Positions 26,073 through 36,211 of a stretch of DNA of 64,000 bases are shown here, piece by piece. The stretch spans positions 1 to 64,000 of the forward strand of contig NZ_JANYGH010000041.1 of the NCBI RefSeq assembly GCF_025362475.1, in the 5' to 3' direction. Every line of letters starts with the position of its first letter. The stretch's first letter is position 1. The position numbers and the translations under genes were made by a program. The notes beneath the pieces are model-generated. The model searched no databases. It was not told the origin of the DNA and saw nothing but the letters and a program-made list of their open reading frames with translations. The DNA is from Mucilaginibacter sp. Its GTDB lineage: Bacteria > Bacteroidota > Bacteroidia > Sphingobacteriales > Sphingobacteriaceae.

Positions 26073-26672
26073 GCGTTTGAGTAGATCATCAATGATTAAT
26101 GCCTGTATTTTACAAGGTAGCCGGCCTTTTATTGCAATAATGATTGTTGTTGTGCTATAAATGGATGATCTGTTGCGGTTATGCGTTAATAAATTGATGG
26201 ACAAAAATTCAATCGCCCAATTCTGCTTCAGCAATAATCTATCTGCAAATAAATTTTTTCGCCTGTGCAATTATAAATAACCTTGTTGATGGATAAAACA
26301 ACTTTGACCGAAATAATCAGAAAATTATCCATCTTTTTTGAAAGTTTATCCATTTTTTGATGCACTCCCGGCACCTACATTTACAATACCAATTATTAAC
26401 TAAACCCATAAAGTATGTAAAGATTTTGACTCTTAACCTTAAGGGGGAAAACAGGACAATCAATTATAAATAATAAGGTACGTGGCGCTTTTGGCTAACC
26501 TTTAGGGGATAGTTATGCACTTTGATGAAGAAATTCTCCGCGTTTATTATTAAAGCCCAAATAAATCAACAAGTATCTGTAGCTCATAATTCCCTCAATA
26601 GTCCTGCGGATTATTAATAAGCCGATTTGATTAAAACCAATTGATTAAAATAATTTTTATGAATCCAATTTT
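26073..26672. other. 600-nt intergenic region upstream of SusC
   Basis: No gene of convincing size is visible. The region has an inverted repeat GATGGATAA (about 26288-26296) and TTATCCATC (about 26325-26333), the latter followed by a T-run, and a further TTATCCAT copy at about 26346. It could hold a promoter, a long leader or a small antisense RNA, as reported for some Bacteroides SusCD loci. A 23-codon frame at 26289-26360 overlaps the repeats and is not supported. Confidence 0.5.
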
Positions 26673-29600
26673 ATGAAACAACCTTACACATTTAGTAAAA
26701 AGCCCATGCAATTTTACCTGCGACGTTGTTTAATGCTTTTTATATTATCATTGTTTTATTGTGCCGCCTATTCACAATCAAAAATTACAGTTACAGGTTT
26801 AGTAGTTGATACTACAAAAATAAAGTTGCCAGGGGTAACTGTTTCTGTGGTGAACAATGCCAAAGTAGGTACCGTTACTGATGAAAACGGAAGGTTTATT
26901 CTTGACGTTAACGACGGCGCTGTAATAAGAGTGTCGTTTGTTGGCTTTAAGCCGCAAACATTTACAGTTTCGGCAACAAACAAGGTGTTTACCGTAATCC
27001 TTAAAGAGGATAAACTAATAGCCGATGAGGTAGTAATTACAGCATACGGTAAAAAGGAACGTAAAGAAGCTTTGGTAGGATCAGTAACCAGTATTAAGCC
27101 TGGCGAATTACGTATCCCTTCAAGTAACCTTACCACTGCCCTTGCAGGCCAGGCTGCTGGTATCATAGCCTATCAACGGAGTGGACAGCCGGGGCAGGAT
27201 AACGCCTCATTCTTTGTGCGTGGGGTAACCACATTTGGTTACAAGCAAGATCCGCTTATCCTAATAGATAACGTGGAGCTATCGGCCAATGATCTTGCCC
27301 GTTTACAGGTAGATGACATCGCCAGCTTCTCGATATTAAAAGACGCGAGTGCTACAGCTCTTTACGGTGCAAGGGGTGCAAACGGTGTAATATTGGTAGC
27401 CACTAAAGAGGGTAAAGTAGGCCCCGCCAAAATTAATTTCCGTTCGGAGTACTCTTCTTCGCAGTCAACTAAAACGTTGGATTTGGTTGATCCTATTCAA
27501 TACATGAATTTGTATAACGAGGCTTCATTAACGCGTGATCCAAAACTGCCTTTGCCATTTTCGCAGAGTCAAATAAATAATACCCAAAATACCATTAACG
27601 GAGGTCCGGGCAGCAACCAATACGTGTATCCTGCTGTTGATTGGTTAAATATGCTGTTTAAAAAGACAGCAACAACGCAACGTAACAATTTAAGTATTAA
27701 CGGTGGTAACGCTTTAGCCCGTTACTACATTACAGGCACTTATAATGTTGATAATGGCGTATTAAAATCAGACATCCATAATAACAACAATAACAATGTT
27801 AAGTTCAGGAACTATCAGTTACGCTCAAACATCAATATAAATATTACCAAAACTACCGAGCTTGTAGTAAGGTTATCGGGCAACTTTAGCGAATACAATG
27901 GCCCTATCACCACTGATGGGTCCTTCGCTTCTGATTTGTATAATGTAGCTATCCATACAAGTCCGGTTCTTTTCCCGGCCTATTTCCCGGCCGATGATGC
28001 AAACGCCAACGCGCAGCACATTTTATTTGGCAACGTAGGTACGGCCGATGGTACAAGCAGCAATAGTATTTTGTATAATAACCCTTATGCGGCTTTATTA
28101 CGCGGGCATAAAAACTCTTCAGATTCCAGGATGTCGGCGCAATTGGAGTTAAATCAAAACCTGAATTTTTTAACCAACGGATTAAAATTCAGATCGATAT
28201 TTAATACCAACAGGCATTCATATTTTGATTCGCAGCTGGCTTATAATCCCTTTTATTACAACATAGGTTCATATGATAAGCCAACAGATAAGTATACCCT
28301 AACCTGGCTTAATCCACAGCCTACGGGCTACAATGTAGCACAGGAATACCTGTCTTACAGTAAAAATGAGCCAAATGCAGATACTTTCTTTTATCTACAA
28401 ACAGCCCTTGATTATAGCAAGCAGCTTGGCGATCATAATATTAATGCTACATTAATAGGTACCGCGCAGCAAACCGTTTATTCAAGTGCGCAGGATCCAA
28501 AACTGCACATCACAACCCTGCAGTATTCTTTACCTTTCAGAAACTTAGGATTAGCGGGCAGGTTAACATATAATTATAAAAGCCGGTACTTTATTGAAGG
28601 AAACTTTGGTTACAATGGTTCTGAACGTTTCTCAGAAAATCACAGATATGGCTTTTTCCCAACAATTGGTGCATCATGGGTATTATCTAATGAAAGCTGG
28701 TGGAATCCAGGCATTATCGACCGCTTAAAAATACGTGGCAGTTTTGGTTTGGTGGGTAATGACGCTATTGGCTCACAACGTTTCTTCTATTTATCTGATG
28801 TTAACCTAAAGGATGGTCCTAACTATTCGCAGTTTGGTTTTGCTAACTCCTACGAACGAAAAGGGGTGTTTATCAACAGCTACGAAAACAGGAACATCAC
28901 CTGGGAAACATCAAGGCAAACCAATTTCGCGGTTGAGTTTACCGTATTAAAAAACCTTAACGTTGTTGCCGAGTTTTACAAAAATCACCGGTACGATATA
29001 TTACGGGAACGGTATGTGCCTTCAAGTGAAGGTTTTGAGTCACCTATCAGCTCAAACTTAGGCGTAGCAGACTCAAAAGGCATTGACCTTTCTGCAGATT
29101 TTAAACAAAACTTTAGTAATAGCCTGTGGGCATCTTTCAGAGGTAACCTTACCTACTCAACTAATAAGTACACTTATATTGAAGAGCCTAATTACAAAGA
29201 GCCATGGAGGCATTTTATTGGCCAGCCAATAAGCCGCGGTTATGGCTACATAGCCGAAAGATTGTTTGTTGATGATCAGGAAGCCAAAAACTCACCAACG
29301 CAAAGGTTTAGCGATAATGGTATTGCCCCACAGGGTGGCGATATTAAGTACAGGGATTTAAATAACGATGGAAAGATAGATAATCTTGACCAGGCGTTTA
29401 TAGGCTACCCGCAAACGCCGGAGATTGTTTACGGTTTTGGTTTCTCTACAGGTTTCAAAGGCTTTGATCTTTCTGCATTTTTCCAGGGACAGGCAAGGGT
29501 ATCTTTCTTTGTTGACCCAAGAAAGGTGAGTCCTTTCATCCCAAGTCCTGATCCTTATGTGTACGGTAATACCCAGGTTTTACAGGGCTTTGCAGATAGT

Positions 29601-29924
29601 CACTGGTCCGAGGAACACCAGGATCTGTATGCCGCCTATCCAAGGCTGGGTGTATCAAACAAAGTGATTGAAAATAACTTACAGCCCAGCACATGGTGGC
29701 TGCGCGATGCCAGCTTCCTGCGGTTAAAATCATTGGAGGTAGGATATACCTTACCAGCCCGGATATCAAAATCATTGAAGGTAACTAACATGAGGATTTA
29801 CTTTAATGGGTTGAATTTACTAACCTGGAGTCCCTTCAAAATGTGGGATCCGGAGCAGGCAGGAAATGGTTTTGGTTACCCGATACAAAAAGTTTTCAAT
29901 GTTGGCCTTAACGTGAATTTATAA
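26673..29924 (+). CDS. SusC/RagA-type TonB-dependent outer-membrane transporter
   Basis: A 1083-residue protein with a signal peptide (ends near AAYSQS). A carboxypeptidase-like regulatory domain occupies about 38-105 (VTGLVVDTTKIKLPGVTVSV, DENGRFILDV). The plug follows at about 110-250 (LAGQAAGIIAYQRSGQPGQD, FVRGVTTFGYKQDPLILID, SILKDASATALYGARGANGV), then the 22-strand barrel. It lacks an STN domain, so it transports but does not itself signal to FecR. With SusD (25 nt downstream) it forms the oligosaccharide uptake complex. The barrel ends with NVGLNVNL, typical for the C-terminal beta-strand. Confidence 0.95.
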   Translation: MKQPYTFSKKPMQFYLRRCLMLFILSLFYCAAYSQSKITVTGLVVDTTKIKLPGVTVSVVNNAKVGTVTDENGRFILDVNDGAVIRVSFVGFKPQTFTVSATNKVFTVILKEDKLIADEVVITAYGKKERKEALVGSVTSIKPGELRIPSSNLTTALAGQAAGIIAYQRSGQPGQDNASFFVRGVTTFGYKQDPLILIDNVELSANDLARLQVDDIASFSILKDASATALYGARGANGVILVATKEGKVGPAKINFRSEYSSSQSTKTLDLVDPIQYMNLYNEASLTRDPKLPLPFSQSQINNTQNTINGGPGSNQYVYPAVDWLNMLFKKTATTQRNNLSINGGNALARYYITGTYNVDNGVLKSDIHNNNNNNVKFRNYQLRSNININITKTTELVVRLSGNFSEYNGPITTDGSFASDLYNVAIHTSPVLFPAYFPADDANANAQHILFGNVGTADGTSSNSILYNNPYAALLRGHKNSSDSRMSAQLELNQNLNFLTNGLKFRSIFNTNRHSYFDSQLAYNPFYYNIGSYDKPTDKYTLTWLNPQPTGYNVAQEYLSYSKNEPNADTFFYLQTALDYSKQLGDHNINATLIGTAQQTVYSSAQDPKLHITTLQYSLPFRNLGLAGRLTYNYKSRYFIEGNFGYNGSERFSENHRYGFFPTIGASWVLSNESWWNPGIIDRLKIRGSFGLVGNDAIGSQRFFYLSDVNLKDGPNYSQFGFANSYERKGVFINSYENRNITWETSRQTNFAVEFTVLKNLNVVAEFYKNHRYDILRERYVPSSEGFESPISSNLGVADSKGIDLSADFKQNFSNSLWASFRGNLTYSTNKYTYIEEPNYKEPWRHFIGQPISRGYGYIAERLFVDDQEAKNSPTQRFSDNGIAPQGGDIKYRDLNNDGKIDNLDQAFIGYPQTPEIVYGFGFSTGFKGFDLSAFFQGQARVSFFVDPRKVSPFIPSPDPYVYGNTQVLQGFADSHWSEEHQDLYAAYPRLGVSNKVIENNLQPSTWWLRDASFLRLKSLEVGYTLPARISKSLKVTNMRIYFNGLNLLTWSPFKMWDPEQAGNGFGYPIQKVFNVGLNVNL

Positions 29925-29949
29925 TCATAAACAGCTTAAAACAGACGAT

Positions 29950-31860
29950 ATGAGATCATATTATAAATTTATATTACTCGCGGTGCTTTGTTTCAATGGC
30001 CTGTCGTGTAAAAAATACCTTGATGTAGCCCCCGATAATGTGGGTACTCTTGATTATGCCTTTAGAAACAGAAATGAAGCTGAAAATTATCTTTTTGGTT
30101 GCTACTCAACCATGCAGCAAACATCAAACGTTATTTACAACGCAGGTTTCACTACTTCGGCAGAAATTATTTACCCCAATAATTTAATTACTAACTTCTT
30201 TGACCAGGCAGGTTTTAACCTGATAAGAGGAGTACAAAGCACCGGCAACCCGGTACTTAATTACTGGGGTGGTAATGTTGGCAGTGTAAAAATTTTCCAG
30301 GGTTTAAGGCGGTGTAATATCATGCTCGAGAACATTGATAAGCCAATTGACCTTAGCGCATCTGAAAAAAAGAGATGGATTGCAGAGGTTAAATTCCTGA
30401 AAGCATACTACGAGTATTACCTGATCAGGATGTACGGACCGACTATATTAATCAAAGATAGTTTCCCGATTGACGCGCCGCCTGAATCATTAAAACGCAA
30501 AAGAGCATCAACAGATGAAGCATTTGCTTATGTAATATCATTACTTGATGAGGCAATACCAGATTTGCCGCCGGTAATTGAAAACCAGGCAAAAGAGTTT
30601 GGCCGTATTACCAAATTCATAGCCATGTCTGTAAAAGCCGAGGTTTTAACAACAGAGGCCAGTCCGTTATTTAACGGTAACCCCGATTACGTAAGCTTTA
30701 AAGATCATGATGGTAAAAACCTTTTTGCAACTACCTATGATGCTACCAAGTGGCAAAAAGCAGCCGATGCCTGTAAAGCAGCTATCACCGAGTGCGAGGC
30801 ACAGGGCATACACCTGTACAATACAGCGCCAACAACCGGTATAGGTAATGTATCTGATGAACTGAAGAAGATACTTACACTACAGTCTGCTGTTACAGAA
30901 AAATGGGAACAAAACCCGGAGTTGGTATGGGCCTTAAATTATGGTTTTGATTACCAGGGTTATACCATACCAAAACTTACCTCAAAATCTGTTAGTATGG
31001 CAAATACCTATCCCTCAAACTGGGCGGTACCTATTTCAGAAGGTGATTTGTTTTACACTAATAATGGCGTGCCTATAAATGAAGATAAGACATTTGATTA
31101 CGCAGGTCGTTTTACACCACAAACCGGTGATGATGCCAACAAGCATTATATTAAACAGGGTTACGAAACAGCCAAGCTGCACTTTAACCGCGAGCAACGG
31201 TTTTATGCAAGTATAGGTTTTGATGGTGGTATTTGGTTTGGTAATGGAGTGGTTGATGAAGATAAGGCTTATTACGTGCAAGCCCGCGGCCCTTTTGCAG
31301 TATCGGGCCCAAAGAGTTTTAACTCCACCAATATTACAGGTTACTGGCCTAAAAAGCTGGCTAACTATCAGTCTGTAATGGACGATAGCTTTCAGCCTAT
31401 TGCTTTCCATATGCCCTTGATCCGTTTATCAGGTTTATACCTGCTATATGCCGAAACGTTGAACGAGGCATCCGGTCCAACACAGGAAGTACTTACTTAT
31501 ATTGATAAAGTACGTAACAGGGCAGGCTTAGGCGGCGTACAGGCGTCATGGTCAACCTATTCAAAAACGCCGGATAAACCCAATACAAAAGAAGGTTTAC
31601 GCCAGATAATTCACCAGGAAAGACGAATTGAGCTAAGCTTTGAAGGCCAGATAGGCTGGGATCTGCGCAGGTGGAAAGAGTTACAGGATGTATTGAGCAA
31701 ACCATTGCAAGGCTGGAATATTAACGAGGGTAACTCTGTTAATTATTACCGCCCGCAAACGGTAGTATTGCCGCTATTTGGATTAAAAGATTACCTGTGG
31801 CCTATAAGCACAACAGATGTTATCGTTAATGAAAATCTTACCCAAAACCCTTACTGGTAG
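29950..31860 (+). CDS. SusD/RagB-type glycan-binding lipoprotein
   Basis: A 636-residue outer-membrane lipoprotein with lipobox LSC at about residues 18-20 and mature start CKKYLDVAP, the usual SusD beginning. Helical TPR-like segments (EVKFLKAYYEYYLIRMYGPT, AFAYVISLLDEAIPDLP) and the C-terminal YIDKVRNRAGL and IIHQERRIELSFEGQIGWDL RRW motifs are family hallmarks. It caps the SusC barrel and captures the oligosaccharide. The ligand cannot be read from sequence. It is co-transcribed with SusC and the two downstream lipoproteins. Confidence 0.95.
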   Translation: MRSYYKFILLAVLCFNGLSCKKYLDVAPDNVGTLDYAFRNRNEAENYLFGCYSTMQQTSNVIYNAGFTTSAEIIYPNNLITNFFDQAGFNLIRGVQSTGNPVLNYWGGNVGSVKIFQGLRRCNIMLENIDKPIDLSASEKKRWIAEVKFLKAYYEYYLIRMYGPTILIKDSFPIDAPPESLKRKRASTDEAFAYVISLLDEAIPDLPPVIENQAKEFGRITKFIAMSVKAEVLTTEASPLFNGNPDYVSFKDHDGKNLFATTYDATKWQKAADACKAAITECEAQGIHLYNTAPTTGIGNVSDELKKILTLQSAVTEKWEQNPELVWALNYGFDYQGYTIPKLTSKSVSMANTYPSNWAVPISEGDLFYTNNGVPINEDKTFDYAGRFTPQTGDDANKHYIKQGYETAKLHFNREQRFYASIGFDGGIWFGNGVVDEDKAYYVQARGPFAVSGPKSFNSTNITGYWPKKLANYQSVMDDSFQPIAFHMPLIRLSGLYLLYAETLNEASGPTQEVLTYIDKVRNRAGLGGVQASWSTYSKTPDKPNTKEGLRQIIHQERRIELSFEGQIGWDLRRWKELQDVLSKPLQGWNINEGNSVNYYRPQTVVLPLFGLKDYLWPISTTDVIVNENLTQNPYW

Positions 31861-31913
31861 GCGTATAGATATTCATTTGAAAGTTTATAATGATTAATAT
31901 AAAAATATAAATT

Positions 31914-33146
31914 ATGAAGAAGATAAATAACCGCAGGTACCTTAACTGGTTAATGTTAGCCCCGGTTTTGCTGGTGATGCTTTTAGCATCATGCAAAAAA
32001 ATGGAGTCGAACATTGAGGTGGTATCAAACGATAAAACAAAACCCGGCCCTATAACAGCTGTTAAGGTTGAAAACTTAAACGGCAGCGCGAGGCTTACTT
32101 ATACCCTGCCCGATACCAAAAATCTGCTTTACGTTTTGGCAAAATACAATATAAATGATACCAAAAGCAGGGAAACCAAAGCCAGCTACTACACCGATAC
32201 CATTATGGTTGATGGATTTGCAAAGGCAAAGGAATATACAGTCACGTTATATGCCGTAAGCAGGGCCAATATCATGTCAGATCCGGTTACAGTGAAGGTG
32301 AACCCAACAACGCCTAACTACGAGTTGATCAACAGTAATTTGGTAGCGACGGCAGATTTTGGAGGCGCTAACTTTTTTGGATTTAACCACAATAAGGTTC
32401 CGGTTGCTATTCACGTTATCACTTTTAATGAAACTACCAAGGTTTATGACGAACAGACTCCTCAATATATAAGTGGAGATACCATCAATGTTTCTGCGCT
32501 TGGTTTCCCGGCAACACCTAAAAAGTTTGGTGTTTTTACCACAGATAGATTTGGGAATATTTCGGATACGGTTTTTACCACGTTAACACCCTTGTATGAA
32601 ATAGCCCTTGATAAAACCAAGTTTTTCACTTACCACCTGGCAAGTGATAGTCCTATTGGTTACGGTTGGGAGTTTAAATATTTCTTTGATGGTAACAAAG
32701 GCGATCCCGGATGGCACACGCTTAGCAATGGTTTAAAGATAGGTACGTTTGGTTTGGGCGTAACTGCAAAAATAAGCCGTGTAAGGTTGTATAACAGGTT
32801 GCCAGATATTTATGGCTATCAAAATAGCAGGCAGTTTACCATATGGGGTGCAACTAAAGATAACCCACAGGATTACGGGCCATGGCCTGCAACCATCACT
32901 CCTGAAGGTACCGTACTTGGCGACTGGGTAAACATGGGTAATTTTGTTTTCCCAAATCCGCCATCGGGCTTGCCACCGGGCCAGGCTAACCAGGCCGATA
33001 TTGCTTTTGCCGCAGATGGTATTGATTTTAAAATGCCAAGAGTTGCGCCGGCTGTGAAATACATCCGCTTTCAGTGCACCCAAACCTGGGCAGGGCTTGA
33101 TTATGTAAATGCCAAGGAGATCACCATATCGGGCAATCCGTTGTAA
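31914..33146 (+). CDS. Surface lipoprotein, DUF4959/DUF5126/DUF5000 architecture
   Basis: A 410-residue lipoprotein; the lipobox is LLASC near residue 27. Residues 40-130 form a fibronectin-like DUF4959 domain (PGPITAVKVENLNGSARLTY, TLPD). The middle fits DUF5126 (about 135-230), and the C-terminal 150 residues are a discoidin-like DUF5000 domain with PPSGLPPGQANQADIAFAAD and YIRFQCTQTW. It is probably a surface glycan-binding protein that helps SusCD. The last domain is shared with the next gene, so they are partial paralogues. It starts 53 nt after SusD, same transcript. Confidence 0.88.
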   Translation: MKKINNRRYLNWLMLAPVLLVMLLASCKKMESNIEVVSNDKTKPGPITAVKVENLNGSARLTYTLPDTKNLLYVLAKYNINDTKSRETKASYYTDTIMVDGFAKAKEYTVTLYAVSRANIMSDPVTVKVNPTTPNYELINSNLVATADFGGANFFGFNHNKVPVAIHVITFNETTKVYDEQTPQYISGDTINVSALGFPATPKKFGVFTTDRFGNISDTVFTTLTPLYEIALDKTKFFTYHLASDSPIGYGWEFKYFFDGNKGDPGWHTLSNGLKIGTFGLGVTAKISRVRLYNRLPDIYGYQNSRQFTIWGATKDNPQDYGPWPATITPEGTVLGDWVNMGNFVFPNPPSGLPPGQANQADIAFAADGIDFKMPRVAPAVKYIRFQCTQTWAGLDYVNAKEITISGNPL

Positions 33147-33177
33147 TGCAGTATGTAGTTAATTAAAAATTAAGAAA

Positions 33178-34389
33178 ATGAAAATCAAACTTACCATTAC
33201 TGTTCTCCTTGTTATAGGCTTTGCAATCTTCGGCTGCAAAAAATATGATACGGATTATAAGAAATTTTTAGATCACAAAGAGGTTATATATCCCGGTTTG
33301 GCTACAGGTGTAGGTTACCATCCGGGTAACTTAAGAGTATTACTGGTTTGGCATCCAAGTCCCGACCCAAGTATCAAAAACTATGTGGTTTCCTGGAACA
33401 ACGGTCTCGATTCGGTAATAGTTAACGCTACATCTCATAGTCCGGCAGATTCAATTACGGTTTCAATCCCCGGCTTAAAGGAGTATGTGTACAGTTTCAG
33501 GATAATTGCTCATGATAATGACGGTAACACATCAGTGGGGCAGGATATCAACAATGTAAGGGTTTACGGAGCGGTATATGTATCAGCGCTGTTTAACCGG
33601 GGCTACAATACGGCAAATCCGTACCAGTTAAATGACGATGGATCTGTTACATTATATTTTAATAAGGCAGATACAGGAAACGTATCCACCACCATAAAGT
33701 ATACCAATAAACTTGGAGTAACGGCCGAGAAATCATTCGGACCGAAAGATAAATCGGTAACATTAACAGATTATAAATTAGGTACGCCTCTTCAGTACCG
33801 GTCGGCTTATAAGCCAGTTGCGGATGCTGTAGATGCTTTTGATGTGAAAAACTATGACGATTTCCCTATAATATACAATGTTGTAGAGTGCGATAAATCA
33901 TTATTTAAAGCATACAACCTGCCAACCGATGTGCCATCGGCCTATGGTTGGGAAACCTATTATTTATGGGATAAAAGCACCAATGAACCGGGTTTCCATA
34001 CTCCGGGTCAGGATTTTCCTATCTGGTTTACTTTTGATATGGGGCAGCAGGCGTCATTAGCTAAAATGAAAATATGGCAGCGCACATCGGGTTTATATAA
34101 TTACGGAAATCCAAAAAGGTTTGAAATTTACGGAAGTAATAATCCAACCTCAAACGGCGATTTCAGTAACTGGGTTAAGCTGGGCAGTTTTACCTCGGTT
34201 AAACCATCTGGTTTACCTACAGGCCAAAATAGCCAGGCCGATGCTGATTTTGCAGCAGCCGGCGAACCATTCACTTTCCCGGCTGGTTTAGCATCATACA
34301 GATATATCAGGTTCAAAGTATTAGAAACATGGGGTGGCGGAAACTACTTCCATTTACTTGAACTAACAATGTACAAAATAGACAAATAG
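33178..34389 (+). CDS. Surface lipoprotein, DUF4998 plus discoidin-like domain
   Basis: A 403-residue lipoprotein; the lipobox FGC is near residue 20. The N-terminal part (about 25-225) matches DUF4998 (KEVIYPGLATGVGYHPGNLR, VVSWNNGLDSVIV). The C-terminal 140 residues match the discoidin-like end of the preceding protein (KPSGLPTGQNSQADADFAAA, YIRFKVLETW). It is a candidate glycan-binding protein. The gene starts 31 nt after its neighbour and is followed by three 10-bp repeats and a terminator, so it ends the SusCD operon. Confidence 0.88.
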   Translation: MKIKLTITVLLVIGFAIFGCKKYDTDYKKFLDHKEVIYPGLATGVGYHPGNLRVLLVWHPSPDPSIKNYVVSWNNGLDSVIVNATSHSPADSITVSIPGLKEYVYSFRIIAHDNDGNTSVGQDINNVRVYGAVYVSALFNRGYNTANPYQLNDDGSVTLYFNKADTGNVSTTIKYTNKLGVTAEKSFGPKDKSVTLTDYKLGTPLQYRSAYKPVADAVDAFDVKNYDDFPIIYNVVECDKSLFKAYNLPTDVPSAYGWETYYLWDKSTNEPGFHTPGQDFPIWFTFDMGQQASLAKMKIWQRTSGLYNYGNPKRFEIYGSNNPTSNGDFSNWVKLGSFTSVKPSGLPTGQNSQADADFAAAGEPFTFPAGLASYRYIRFKVLETWGGGNYFHLLELTMYKIDK

Positions 34390-34396
34390 GTTTATA

Positions 34397-34426
34397 AATT
34401 GGTTAAAATTGGTTAAAATTGGTTAA
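34397..34426 (+). repeat. Three tandem 10-bp repeats
   Basis: AATTGGTTAA occurs three times end to end (34397-34406, 34407-34416, 34417-34426) right after the lipoprotein stop codon and just before the terminator. The exact 10-bp period matches one DNA turn. Confidence 0.8.
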
Positions 34427-34432
34427 ATGGAG

Positions 34433-34462
34433 GCCGGTAGTTTAATAGCTGCCGGCTTTTTT
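34433..34462 (+). terminator. Intrinsic terminator of the SusCD operon
   Basis: GCCGG-n-AG (from 34433) pairs with GCTGCCGGC (34448-34456), running into TTTTTT (34457-34462). It separates the SusCD-lipoprotein genes from the esterase gene. Confidence 0.85.
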
Positions 34463-34504
34463 GCTTAAACATTTTTCTTATATTTAGTTCAAATCACCTT
34501 ACAC

Positions 34505-36211
34505 ATGAAAAAACTGATCGTATTTGTTTTGCTGGCCTTTCCATTTTGCGTGTATAGCCAAACTTTCAGAGTAAATATTGATGCCGCGCTTGGCGAAAAA
34601 GACCTGGATGGCAGGTTGTTACTCCTGCTTTCTAAAAATAATAAGGCCGAACCCCGTTTCCAGGTTGGCGATGCTGCAAATACGCAACTGGTTTTTGGTA
34701 TGGATGTTAACGGGTGGAAACCCGGCACTACTCAACTGGTAGATGTGCAGGCCGTTGGTTACCCGCTTGAGCGTTTAAGGGATGTCCCGGCAGGCGATTA
34801 TTATGTGCAGGTACTGTTGCATAAATACGAAACCTTTCATTTAAAAACCGGCCAAACAGTAAAGTTACCGATGGATAGGGGCGAAGGACAGCATTGGAAC
34901 ATAGCGCCGGGTAACATCTATTCGGCGCCAATAAAAATCCATTTTGATCCGGCGGCATCAAATGAGGTATTGCTTACTATTAATAAAACCATCCCGCCAA
35001 TTGAGGCGCCAAAGGATACCAAATATATAAAGCATATCAAAATACAAAGCAAGCTGCTTACCGAATTTTGGGGCAGGCCCATGTATTTAGGCGCCAATAT
35101 TTTGTTGCCCGGCGGTTTTGATGAGCATCCCAAAGTAAAATATCCGCTGGCCATATTTCACGGGCATTTCCCGGCAGATCTGGAGGGTTTTAGCACTACG
35201 CCGCCCGATAAAAATTTAAAGCCGGATACCTCTGCACGCTTCCATCTTATAGGTTATAATAAAATTGTGGAACAGGAGGCGTATGACTTTTACAAACAAT
35301 GGACTGGTCCAGGTTTTCCGAGGGTGCTGGCGATTGAGATTCAGCATGCCAATCCCTATTACGATGATTCTTACGCTGTAAATTCAGCCAATTTAGGTCC
35401 GTATGGGGATGCAATAACTTATGAGCTTATCCCCGAAATAGAGAAACAATTTCGCGGTATAGGAAAAGGCTGGGCCAGGTTCATGTACGGCGGCTCAACA
35501 GGCGGCTGGGAAGTACTGGCCGCGCAAGTGTTTTATCCCAACGAGTACAATGGTTGCTATGCCGCCTGCCCGGATCCGGTAGATTTTCACCACTACACAA
35601 CCATCGATATTTACAACGATAAAAATGCCTATTACCCCGCAAGCGATTTCAAAAAAACACCCCGCCCGGCAGAGCGCGATTACCTTGGTCATGTAAGCGC
35701 TACCTTAAAAGAGGTGAACCAGCGCGAGCTTGCCCTGGGCAGCCGCAGCCGAAGCGGCGACCAGTTTGATATATGGGAAGCTGTTTTTTCGCCAATGGAT
35801 AAAGACGGATATCCTCAACGCATTTTTGATAAGTATACGGGTGCAATTGATACCAGTGTGGCCGCTTACTGGCGTGATCATTTTGATCTTACCCACATCA
35901 TTCAGCGCGATTGGCCAAAGATAGGAGCGAACCTTAAAGGTAAAATTCATATTTATGTAGGTGATATGGATACCTATTACCTCAACAACGCGGTTTACAG
36001 TGCCGAGGATATGCTTAAAAAGTTAAACAACCCCAACTGCGGCTGCGAAGTTGACTACGGCGACCGTGCCGAACACTGTTGGAATGGCGATCATTCCCAA
36101 CCCAATTATATCAGCAGGCTGCGTTACCACCAGATGTTCATCAAAAAATGGGCAGCCGAGGTTAAAACAAGAGCACCAAAAGGGGCAGATTTAAAGAGCT
36201 GGAGGTATTGA
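34505..36211 (+). CDS. Exported esterase-like alpha/beta-hydrolase
   Basis: A 568-residue protein with a signal peptide (ends near VYSQT). An N-terminal beta-rich domain occupies about 20-185. A hydrolase domain follows with nucleophile motif MYGGSTGGW (Ser331), a candidate acid in GDMDTYYL and a candidate histidine in HCWNGDHSQPNY, consistent with an esterase-D/Esterase_phd-type alpha/beta fold. It likely removes acyl groups (acetyl, feruloyl or similar) from polysaccharide in the periplasm. It follows the SusCD operon after a terminator and precedes the GH106 gene, so it fits the locus but may be separately expressed. Confidence 0.72.
   Translation: MKKLIVFVLLAFPFCVYSQTFRVNIDAALGEKDLDGRLLLLLSKNNKAEPRFQVGDAANTQLVFGMDVNGWKPGTTQLVDVQAVGYPLERLRDVPAGDYYVQVLLHKYETFHLKTGQTVKLPMDRGEGQHWNIAPGNIYSAPIKIHFDPAASNEVLLTINKTIPPIEAPKDTKYIKHIKIQSKLLTEFWGRPMYLGANILLPGGFDEHPKVKYPLAIFHGHFPADLEGFSTTPPDKNLKPDTSARFHLIGYNKIVEQEAYDFYKQWTGPGFPRVLAIEIQHANPYYDDSYAVNSANLGPYGDAITYELIPEIEKQFRGIGKGWARFMYGGSTGGWEVLAAQVFYPNEYNGCYAACPDPVDFHHYTTIDIYNDKNAYYPASDFKKTPRPAERDYLGHVSATLKEVNQRELALGSRSRSGDQFDIWEAVFSPMDKDGYPQRIFDKYTGAIDTSVAAYWRDHFDLTHIIQRDWPKIGANLKGKIHIYVGDMDTYYLNNAVYSAEDMLKKLNNPNCGCEVDYGDRAEHCWNGDHSQPNYISRLRYHQMFIKKWAAEVKTRAPKGADLKSWRY

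Noticed and set aside
26289..26360. 23-codon frame in the SusC leader
   Set aside because: It is built from the repeated TTATCCAT words and has no similarity or ribosome-site support.
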